Shown: piece after piece, positions 8,630 to 14,820 of the stretch | Layout: each line of letters opens with the position of its first letter | Numbering within the stretch: position 1 is the stretch's first letter | Origin: Treponema sp. | GTDB taxonomy: Bacteria; Spirochaetota; Spirochaetia; Treponematales; Breznakiellaceae | DNA length: 17,121 nt | Direction: 5' to 3' | Assembly: GCA_009784995.1 (NCBI GenBank) | Contig: WQXE01000030.1 | Location: 1 to 17,121, forward strand | The notes under the pieces: generated by a model | The model's input: the letters and a program-made list of their open reading frames with translations, nothing else | Told to the model about the DNA's origin: nothing | Database searches by the model: none | Made by a program: the position numbers and the translations under genes

Positions 8630-9115
8630 ATGCGTTACAAAAGTAAAGATGTTGTGGAATCAGAAAATGATGAAATAACTTCTTTGCGCCAGCCTCTTGA
8701 GGTGATTCTAAAAGGTTTAGGATTTAGCCTTATAGAGTTGGTTATATCAAGGCATCGAGGCAGTGTTCAGGTAAAGGTTGTAATTTACAGCGGAAAACCA
8801 ATTGGCACCAATGATTGCGTAAAGGTTCACCGTTCAATCTTGCCCAGATTAGAGCTTTTTTTTGGGAATCAGGATATTCATCTGGAAGTATCATCTCCGG
8901 GAATTGATCGATTAATTAAAACCGGAGAAGAGTTTGCGCATTATAAAAGTAGAGGAGTGCGATGTTATTGCACTGATATTTCTGACTGGAAAGCGGGGAT
9001 TTTAGAATCCATTAGTGAAAATGGAATTATTATAAAGACGAATGACGGGATCGAAACTGATATAAAGTTTGATGTTATCGCTAAAGCGAAACTCGATCCT
9101 TCACAGGAGGTATAA
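8630..9115 (+). CDS. rimP: Ribosome maturation factor RimP
   Basis: RimP helps assemble the 30S ribosomal subunit. The 161-residue protein has the family's two-part layout: an N-terminal alpha/beta domain with L-I-E-L-V near residues 35-39, and a C-terminal SH3-like barrel. The diagnostic motif L-E-V-S-S-P-G-I-D-R is at about 85-94. The start ATG has AGGGG (8620-8624) five bases upstream. The gene opens the operon and is followed immediately by nusA, the usual bacterial order. The ribosome binding site of nusA lies within its last codons, so the two genes are probably translationally coupled. Confidence 0.95.
   Translation: MRYKSKDVVESENDEITSLRQPLEVILKGLGFSLIELVISRHRGSVQVKVVIYSGKPIGTNDCVKVHRSILPRLELFFGNQDIHLEVSSPGIDRLIKTGEEFAHYKSRGVRCYCTDISDWKAGILESISENGIIIKTNDGIETDIKFDVIAKAKLDPSQEV
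9105..9110 (+). promoter_or_regulatory. Ribosome binding site that fixes the nusA start
   Basis: A full AGGAGG lies within the last codons of rimP and is six bases before a TTG at 9117. The next in-frame ATG (9129) would be 18 bases away, so the TTG is the better start. Confidence 0.75.
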
Positions 9116-9116
9116 G

Positions 9117-10598
9117 TTGGGAACTAATATGTCTGCGGCAATTCGTCAGTTAAATCAGGATCGAGGAATTCCTGAAGAGCTGATACTTAGAACCATAGAA
9201 GATACGCTTATCGCCGCGTACAAACACCGTTTTGGTAACGCGGACAACGCAATTGTACAGTTTGATGAAGATAATTTAGAAGTCTCGATTTTCGCGAGGA
9301 AAAAAATTGTAGAACAGGATGGAGTTTACGATCCTGTAACAGAAATTGATCTTGAAGAAGCAAAAGAATTAAATCCTGACGCCGATGTCGGCGATGAAAT
9401 ATTGGTCGAAATCGACCCAAAACAGTTTGATCGTATCGCTGTTCAAAGCGCCAAACAAAAAGCGCATCAGACAATCAGGGATATTCAAAAGGACAGTCTT
9501 TTTTCTGAATACAAGGACAAAGAAGGCGAAATAATAATTGGTTATTACCAACGGGAACGTAACGGAACTATTTATGTTGATATTGGCAAAATAGAAGGTG
9601 TTTTACCCAAGAAGTTTCAATCTCCGCGGGAAATCTACCATGTAAATGACAGAATTAAAGCGCTTATAGCCGAAGTAAAAAAAGATTCATCGGGATTACA
9701 AATTGTACTTTCAAGAACACACACCGAATTTGTTCGCGCGATTTTTGAACTGGAAGTCCCCGAAATTTATGACAAAACAGTTGAGATACACAAAATTGTG
9801 CGCGAAGCCGGTTTCCGCACAAAACTCGCGGTTTATTCAAACCGCGAAGATGTCGATCCTGTCGGCGCTTGTGTCGGTCTTAAAGGCGTGCGCATTCAGG
9901 CTGTAATAAAAGAGCTAGAAGGCGAAAAAATCGATATTTTAAAATATGATCCCGATCCAAGGCGTTTTATTAAAAACGCTCTTTCTCCCGCCGAAGTGCG
10001 CGATGTTATAATTCTTGACGAAGGAAAACATCAGGCATTGGCTGTAGTTAGCGATTCAATGTTATCTCTCGCGATTGGTAAACAGGGACTTAATGTTCGT
10101 CTCGCGAACAGGTTAGTTGACTGGAACATCGATGTTAAAACAGAATCACAATTCGCGGAAATGGATATTGCGGCTGAATCCCGCCGCGCTGTTTCCGAGC
10201 TTTTTGGTGATTCAGAAAGCTTCGATGATGAAATATCCCGTATCAGTGAACTTCCCGGCGTTGACGCGCGTATCGCGAAAATACTTCTTGATAACGGTAT
10301 CGATTTTATCGAAGATTTCCTCGGTTTAAGTCAGGAAGAATTGGAAGCCAAAGGATTATCCGCGGCGGAACTTGACGGACTGCGTAAACTTATTGAAGAA
10401 TATGTTGAGATTGTTGAAGATGAATCTTTTGATGATAGTCAGCAGGAAAAAGCGGCAGACGAAGAAACAGAAGAAACATCCGAATCTGAAGAATATGAAT
10501 GTCCTGAATGCGGATCAAAAATTACTGTGGACATGACAACATGCCCAAGCTGTGGAATTGGCTTGAGTTTTGAATACGAAGAGGAGGAGGGACAATAG
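9117..10598 (+). CDS. nusA: Transcription termination/antitermination factor NusA with a C-terminal zinc ribbon
   Basis: NusA binds RNA polymerase and nascent RNA and controls pausing, termination and antitermination. From the TTG at 9117 it has 493 residues. In order these are the N-terminal polymerase-binding domain (1-130), an S1 domain (about 137-200), and KH1 with the hallmark V-D-P-V-G-A-C-V-G (in about 222-292). KH2 follows with A-I-G-K-Q-G-L-N-V-R-L-A (in about 302-345), then one helix-hairpin-helix unit (I-S-E-L-P-G-V-D, about 375-428), an acidic linker, and a short C-terminal segment. That segment has Cys462-x2-Cys465 and Cys476-x2-Cys479, a clear zinc-ribbon pattern not found in the well-studied NusA proteins of E. 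coli or B. subtilis. Non-ATG initiation may keep its level low. The stop is five bases before infB. Confidence 0.96.
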   Translation: MGTNMSAAIRQLNQDRGIPEELILRTIEDTLIAAYKHRFGNADNAIVQFDEDNLEVSIFARKKIVEQDGVYDPVTEIDLEEAKELNPDADVGDEILVEIDPKQFDRIAVQSAKQKAHQTIRDIQKDSLFSEYKDKEGEIIIGYYQRERNGTIYVDIGKIEGVLPKKFQSPREIYHVNDRIKALIAEVKKDSSGLQIVLSRTHTEFVRAIFELEVPEIYDKTVEIHKIVREAGFRTKLAVYSNREDVDPVGACVGLKGVRIQAVIKELEGEKIDILKYDPDPRRFIKNALSPAEVRDVIILDEGKHQALAVVSDSMLSLAIGKQGLNVRLANRLVDWNIDVKTESQFAEMDIAAESRRAVSELFGDSESFDDEISRISELPGVDARIAKILLDNGIDFIEDFLGLSQEELEAKGLSAAELDGLRKLIEEYVEIVEDESFDDSQQEKAADEETEETSESEEYECPECGSKITVDMTTCPSCGIGLSFEYEEEEGQ

Positions 10599-10603
10599 GA
10601 TTT

Positions 10604-13108
10604 ATGGCGGAAGAAACTGACAAAACAAAAAAACCAAAAGCTCAGCTTATAAAACATTCTCCGAGCGAAGAAAATTCTTCAGGTAAAAATCCTGCGGAAC
10701 AGACAGAACGGCGTAAAGTTAAAGTTGTAATGAAAAAACCTGCCGTCACGGCTCCCAAAAAGACTTCGCCTAAAGTAATTGTCAGCTCTCCTTCCGGAAA
10801 ACCTCAATCCAAAAAATTTGAACCACAAGGTGAAAAAAAACAATTTAACGAATCAGGCGCGGATCAGCGTGTAAGTTCGTTTCCAATAGCGCAGCGTCCC
10901 GCCGCCGCCGCGGGCAGAGTTGGCGGTAAGTTTGTAGGCGGCGAAAGGCACGGAGGTCAGCAAAGACATCCGCGTTCGCAGCAGCCTCGTCCAAACAGAC
11001 AAGGCGGCGATTCACAACAACAAAACAGAGGCGGTTTTGGACAGAGACAAGGTCATCAAGGACAGGGTCATGGACAAGGACAGGGTCAAGGACATGGAGG
11101 AAGACCTCCGTTTCCTCCAAGACCGGGCGGCGGCGGCGGCAGACCAGGTGGCGGATTTAATCGACCACAAACAGGGAACCGCGGCGGAGGAATGAATGTA
11201 GCTCCGTCTGGACCAATACCTGAAGGTAAAGGACCTGCGAAGCGGAAATTTATCGCTAAAAAACCTGTTTACAACCGCAAAGAAAAAGAACTTGAAATGG
11301 AGGAAAAACTCCTTCAGACCAAAAAGAAAATAACACACGTAGCGAATCCGGTACCAAAATCTATCGACATAATGGAAGTTATTTCCGTTTCGGAACTCGC
11401 GCGAAAAATGAATTTAAAAGCATCCGACCTTATTCAAAAATTGATGAATATGGGGCAGATGGTTACGATCAATCAACAGATTGACGCGGATACCGCGAGC
11501 ATTTTAGCGTCCGAGTTTGGCGCGGATGTAAAAATTGTAAGTCTTTATGATGAAACAGTAATCGAAACCACAACAGACGATGACGCGATTCTGCTTCCGC
11601 GCCCTCCTGTTGTTACCGTTATGGGACATGTCGATCACGGAAAAACAAAATTGTTAGACGCGATCCGCAAAGCTGACGTAGTATCCGGCGAGTTCGGAGG
11701 CATTACGCAGCATATCGGCGCTTATATGATAGAAACTCCGCACGGCAGCCTTACACTGCTTGATACGCCGGGTCACGAAGCTTTCACTCGTATGAGGGCA
11801 AGAGGCGCGCAAGTAACAGATATTGTTATACTTGTTGTCGCGGCGGACGACGGAGTTATGCCGCAGACAATCGAAGCTATAAATCACGCCAAAGACGCTA
11901 AGGTGCCAATCATTGTCGCCGTAAATAAAATTGACAAACCGGAAGCGAATCCGGACAGAGTAAAAAGTCAGCTTTCCGATTTGGGACTAATGCCCGAAGA
12001 TTGGGGAGGACAAACAATATTTGTCGAGCTTAGCGCGTTACAAAAAACCGGTATAGATAAATTAATTGAATCGATCTTGCTGGAAGCTGAACTTTTGGAT
12101 TTAAAAGCGAACTTCCAGTGCAGCGCGGAAGGAAAAATTCTGGAATCCAAAGTTGATCACGGTAGAGGTATCGTGGCGACCGTAATGGTAGAAAGAGGAA
12201 CCTTCGCTGTTGGTGACGCTTTTGTCGCTGGTATTTGGCCCGGAAAAGTACGCGCCATATTTAATGACAAGGGCGAAAAAATTAACAAAGCGACTCCTTC
12301 GATGCCTGTTGAAGTTTTGGGATTTGAAGGTATTCCGAACGCGGGGGATCCATTACAGGTAGTAGTTGATGAAAAAATCGCGCGCGAGTTTTCATCCAAA
12401 CGTCAGGAACTGCGCCGTTTTGAAGACGCGAAGATTTTAAGAAAAGTTACAATGGATAACCTCCACGACATGATAAGTGACGGAACAATTCAGGAACTTA
12501 AAGTAATTATTAAAGCGGACGTACAAGGTTCCGCCGAAGCTTTAAAATCCAGCCTGGAAAAATTAAGCACAAAAGAAATTCGTTTACATGTAATTCAAGC
12601 GCTTCCGGGTCCTGTTAACGAAGGCGATGTTGATCTCGCTATCGCGTCAAAAGCGATCATCATAAGCTTTAACGTCCGCCCGCTTCCCAAAGCGAAAATA
12701 CTCGCTGAACAGGAAAAAGTTGACATCAGAAAATACAATGTTATTTACAAAGCTGTCGAAGAAATTAGAGCCGCGATGGAAGGAATGTTAACGCCGGATA
12801 CAAAAGAAGAAATTGTAGCGACAGTAGAAGTGCGCGATACATTTAAAGTTCCAAAGATCGGCACAATCGCTGGCTGTTATGTATTAACAGGAACTGTAAA
12901 ACGAAGCTGTATTGTAAATGTTATTAGGGAACAAATTGTTATACACTCAGGAAAAATCGCTTCTTTAAAACGTTTTAAAGATGACGCGCGCGAAGTAGCC
13001 GCGGGTTATGAATGTGGTATCGGGCTGGAAGGTTTTGACGATATACGCGTTGGCGACAATCTTGAAATTATTGAAATCGTCGAAATCGCGCGTAAATTAA
13101 GCAGTTAA
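10604..13108 (+). CDS. infB: Translation initiation factor IF-2
   Basis: IF2 is the GTPase that brings initiator fMet-tRNA to the 30S subunit and promotes subunit joining. The 834-residue protein has a long basic, disordered N-terminus with a Gly/Gln/His/Arg-rich stretch (about 120-205), an IF2-N domain (about 250-312) and then the GTPase core. Visible G motifs are G1 G-H-V-D-H-G-K-T (341-348), G2 G-G-I-T-Q-H-I-G-A-Y, G3 D-T-P-G-H (387-391) and G4 N-K-I-D (441-444). The beta-barrel domain II and the C-terminal fMet-tRNA-binding part complete it. It starts five bases after nusA and ends one base before rbfA. The ribosome binding site is probably the purine run GAGGAGGAGG at 10581-10590, a rather long 13 bases away. 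Confidence 0.97.
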   Translation: MAEETDKTKKPKAQLIKHSPSEENSSGKNPAEQTERRKVKVVMKKPAVTAPKKTSPKVIVSSPSGKPQSKKFEPQGEKKQFNESGADQRVSSFPIAQRPAAAAGRVGGKFVGGERHGGQQRHPRSQQPRPNRQGGDSQQQNRGGFGQRQGHQGQGHGQGQGQGHGGRPPFPPRPGGGGGRPGGGFNRPQTGNRGGGMNVAPSGPIPEGKGPAKRKFIAKKPVYNRKEKELEMEEKLLQTKKKITHVANPVPKSIDIMEVISVSELARKMNLKASDLIQKLMNMGQMVTINQQIDADTASILASEFGADVKIVSLYDETVIETTTDDDAILLPRPPVVTVMGHVDHGKTKLLDAIRKADVVSGEFGGITQHIGAYMIETPHGSLTLLDTPGHEAFTRMRARGAQVTDIVILVVAADDGVMPQTIEAINHAKDAKVPIIVAVNKIDKPEANPDRVKSQLSDLGLMPEDWGGQTIFVELSALQKTGIDKLIESILLEAELLDLKANFQCSAEGKILESKVDHGRGIVATVMVERGTFAVGDAFVAGIWPGKVRAIFNDKGEKINKATPSMPVEVLGFEGIPNAGDPLQVVVDEKIAREFSSKRQELRRFEDAKILRKVTMDNLHDMISDGTIQELKVIIKADVQGSAEALKSSLEKLSTKEIRLHVIQALPGPVNEGDVDLAIASKAIIISFNVRPLPKAKILAEQEKVDIRKYNVIYKAVEEIRAAMEGMLTPDTKEEIVATVEVRDTFKVPKIGTIAGCYVLTGTVKRSCIVNVIREQIVIHSGKIASLKRFKDDAREVAAGYECGIGLEGFDDIRVGDNLEIIEIVEIARKLSS
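11050..11100 (+). repeat. Short tandem repeats encoding the Gly-Gln/Gly-His stretch of IF2
   Basis: Imperfect GGACAA/GGACAG/GGTCAT hexamers repeat through this stretch and encode alternating Gly-Gln and Gly-His (about residues 150-166 of IF2), followed by Pro/Gly-rich sequence. Such in-frame hexamer arrays can change length by slippage. Confidence 0.7.
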
Positions 13109-13109
13109 T

Positions 13110-13469
13110 ATGCCGCAGTTTCGCACAGAACGTCTTGGTCAGACGATCCAGGAAAAAATTGGCTCACTTATTCTTGAAGGTAAAATAAAAGATAATAGAG
13201 TTAATTCGTTTATTTCTATTACAAAAGTAAAAGTTTCCAGTGATCTTTCTTTCGCCGATGTTTATGTTTCTGACATTCGCGGAAAAATAAATGAAAAAGA
13301 AGTTGAGGGGCTTCAAAGCGCCGCAGGATTTATACAATCTCAGCTTGGATCTGTTATGCACATTAGAAAAACTCCGCGCCTTCGTTTTCACGCTGATACA
13401 AGCATCGGCGACGCCTTTGATCTGATCAAAAAAATCGACGAGTTGGTTCCACAACAAAATGAAAACTAA
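13110..13469 (+). CDS. rbfA: Ribosome-binding factor A
   Basis: RbfA binds late 30S precursors and helps 16S rRNA maturation and cold adaptation. The 119-residue protein is the normal size. It has the expected single KH-like fold, with F-R-T-E-R-L-G-Q-T-I-Q-E-K-I at the N-terminus, a central I-T-K-V-K-V-S-S-D-L-S-F-A-D-V-Y-V-S strand pair, and the conserved T-P-R-L-R-F-H-A-D near residues 88-96. It starts one base after the infB stop, so it is probably translated by coupling. The next gene is separated by 59 bases that carry a palindromic repeat element. Confidence 0.94.
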   Translation: MPQFRTERLGQTIQEKIGSLILEGKIKDNRVNSFISITKVKVSSDLSFADVYVSDIRGKINEKEVEGLQSAAGFIQSQLGSVMHIRKTPRLRFHADTSIGDAFDLIKKIDELVPQQNEN

Positions 13470-13487
13470 AATTATACATATAAGATT

Positions 13488-13565
13488 TCACGCAAAGACG
13501 CCAAGAACGCAGAGGACGCGGAGAGATATTGAACGATAACTTTGCGCCTCTGCGCCTCTGCGAGA
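13488..13565 (+). repeat. GCG-rich palindromic repeat element spanning the truB start
   Basis: The left arm (13488-13523) begins TCACGCAAAGACGCCAAG. The right arm (13540-13565) begins CTTTGCGCCTCTGCG, and the two are imperfect reverse complements around a 16-base centre. The right arm matches the arm at 14371-14396 at 22 of 26 positions, so both belong to one repeat family. The element carries GGAG, the TTG start and the first codons of truB. Repeats of this look (ACGCAAAGRCGC) are familiar to me from many unrelated bacterial genomes; that comparison is from memory. Confidence 0.85.
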
Positions 13566-14494
13566 GAAAATCGGGAATTATTTTTTTTAATAAAAAGTCA
13601 GGAATTACATCCTTTGACGCATTGCGGGATATAAAACGCGCTCTTGGCACAGGCAAGGTAGGACACACAGGCACACTCGATAAATTCGCGCGGGGACTTT
13701 TAATAATTCTAACAGGAAAAGCTTTAAAACTAAGCCAATGGTTTACAAATTGCGATAAACAGTACATTGGAAAAATTCATTTTGGCATCGAAACAGACAC
13801 ACTCGATCCCGAAGGCGAAACAGTCGCCAAAGCGGACTTACCATCGCGGGAAAAAGTACAGCAGGTTTTAAATCAGTTTACAGGAAATATTTTACAGGAG
13901 CCGCCTGTTTTCTCTGCCATTCATGTAAACGGAAAACGCGCGTCAGATTTAACACGTTCCGGGCAAATACCGCAAATGAAAAAACGCCCTGTAACAATTT
14001 ATGAATTAAAATTGCTTAATTGGGATCCGCCGTTCGCGGAGATTTTTGTACATTGCTCAAGCGGCACTTATATTCGCTCCCTAGCGAGAGACATAGCAAT
14101 TGCCGCCGATACAAGAGCGCATCTTTGCGAACTTACTCGTACACAAGTCGCGGGATTTAAGCTCGATGACAGTTTTACTCACGCAAAGGCGCCAAGACGC
14201 CAAGAACGCAAAGAGGAAGAAGTTAGAAATATGAATGAAGATATTTCTCTTCAACTTATTAATAAATCGGTTATTTCTAAGCTTGGTATAAAATATATTG
14301 AAGTTTCGCAAGAGGAAGTACAATATATCTTACATGGAAAGCCGCTTGATAAAATATTAAACAATAAGACCTTTGCGTCTTTGCGCCTTTGCGTGAACTC
14401 TTCTCCGAATACTATAGCGATTTTCTGTGATGAAACCCTTGTTGCCATTGTAGAAAATAAAGACGGAAAGTGGAAATATGGCTGTGTGATGTAG
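13529..14494 (+). CDS. truB: tRNA pseudouridine-55 synthase TruB, carrying repeat-derived insertions
   Basis: TruB converts U55 of tRNAs to pseudouridine in the T loop. The 321-residue protein has the expected motifs: catalytic Asp51 in H-T-G-T-L-D-K-F-A-R-G-L-L, K-K-S-G-I-T-S-F-D (usually K-P-x-G-x-T-S-H-D), and Y-I-R-S-L-A-R-D-I near residue 181. The first in-frame start is a TTG inside a palindromic repeat, preceded by GGAG (13520-13523) at five bases. The frame is open back to 13484 without any ATG or GTG. As a result the first 14 or so residues (including F-A-P-L-R-L-C) are repeat-encoded. Two further repeat arms lie in frame near residues 217-230 (T-H-A-K-A-P-R-R-Q-E-R-K) and 281-290 (F-A-S-L-R-L-C-V), flanking native-looking C-terminal sequence. 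All motifs are intact, so it is likely functional. Confidence 0.92.
   Translation: MNDNFAPLRLCERKSGIIFFNKKSGITSFDALRDIKRALGTGKVGHTGTLDKFARGLLIILTGKALKLSQWFTNCDKQYIGKIHFGIETDTLDPEGETVAKADLPSREKVQQVLNQFTGNILQEPPVFSAIHVNGKRASDLTRSGQIPQMKKRPVTIYELKLLNWDPPFAEIFVHCSSGTYIRSLARDIAIAADTRAHLCELTRTQVAGFKLDDSFTHAKAPRRQERKEEEVRNMNEDISLQLINKSVISKLGIKYIEVSQEEVQYILHGKPLDKILNNKTFASLRLCVNSSPNTIAIFCDETLVAIVENKDGKWKYGCVM
14179..14212 (+). repeat. Palindromic repeat arm inside truB (left orientation)
   Basis: The arm begins TCACGCAAAGGCGCCAAG. Its first 26 bases (14179-14204) match the reverse complement of 14371-14396 at 24 positions, and it differs from the start of the element at 13488 by one base in the first 15. 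It is read in frame as T-H-A-K-A-P-R-R-Q-E-R-K. Confidence 0.88.
14371..14396 (-). repeat. Palindromic repeat arm inside truB (right orientation)
   Basis: The sequence begins CTTTGCGTCTTTGCGCC and is the reverse complement of the arm at 14179-14204 with two mismatches. It is read in frame as F-A-S-L-R-L-C-V. About 166 bases of normal TruB C-terminal coding sequence separate the two arms. Confidence 0.88.
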
Positions 14495-14500
14495 TCCCAC

Positions 14501-14529
14501 TTGACATTTTTGCCTGTTTATGCCATTAT
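14501..14529 (+). promoter_or_regulatory. Promoter for rpsO-pnp
   Basis: A perfect TTGACA (14501-14506), six bases after the truB stop, is followed by 17 bases and CATTAT (14524-14529), four of six matches to the -10 consensus. Transcription would start near 14536, giving a leader of only about 15 bases before rpsO. Confidence 0.6.
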
Positions 14530-14557
14530 TCCATGAGAACGGAGATAAATATGGCAT
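14520..14557 (+). promoter_or_regulatory. Possible hairpin covering the rpsO start codon
   Basis: ATGCCAT (14520-14526) is the exact reverse complement of ATGGCAT (14551-14557), which contains the rpsO start codon. Three further pairs form (14528-14530 with 14548-14550) if T14527 is bulged. The ribosome binding site GGAG (14541-14544) would sit in the loop. Only transcripts that begin upstream of 14520 could form it. Confidence 0.4.
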
Positions 14558-14820
14558 TAAACAAAGAAAATGCGCTTCAAATTGTATCAAAATTTGGAAA
14601 AAATGAAAAAGACACAGGCGCTACGGAAGTTCAGATTGCGCTGCTTACTGAACGAATCAACCAGCTTACAGAACACTGCAAACAGTTTAAAAAAGACAAA
14701 TCGGGCCAAAGAGGGCTTTTGATTTTAGTCGGAAAACGCCGCAGGATGTTAAAGTATATTCAACGTACCAATCTGGAAGGTTACCGCAAACTAATTAAAG
14801 AATTAGGATTGCGTAAATAA
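14551..14820 (+). CDS. rpsO: 30S ribosomal protein S15
   Basis: S15 is a primary 16S rRNA-binding protein of the 30S platform. The 89-residue product is exactly the usual length. It shows the conserved D-T-G-A-T-E-V-Q-I-A-L-L-T-E-R-I run at about residues 20-35, H-C-K-Q-F-K-K-D near 42-49, and R-G-L-L-I-L-V-G-K-R-R-R-M-L-K-Y near 54-69. The ATG at 14551 has GGAG six bases upstream. An in-frame upstream extension to 14470 was rejected because it would overlap truB and the promoter. The stop overlaps the pnp start by one base (TAATG). ribF, which often sits between truB and rpsO in other bacteria, is absent here. Confidence 0.96.
   Translation: MALNKENALQIVSKFGKNEKDTGATEVQIALLTERINQLTEHCKQFKKDKSGQRGLLILVGKRRRMLKYIQRTNLEGYRKLIKELGLRK

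Noticed and set aside
13488..14396. CRISPR array
   Set aside because: The repeated units are inverted arms with differing sequence, unequal spacing (16 to over 600 bases) and coding sequence between them, not regularly spaced direct repeats.
14470..14550. Longer S15 with 27 extra N-terminal residues
   Set aside because: It would overlap the end of truB and translate the promoter region. The 89-residue form from 14551 has a good ribosome binding site and the standard length.
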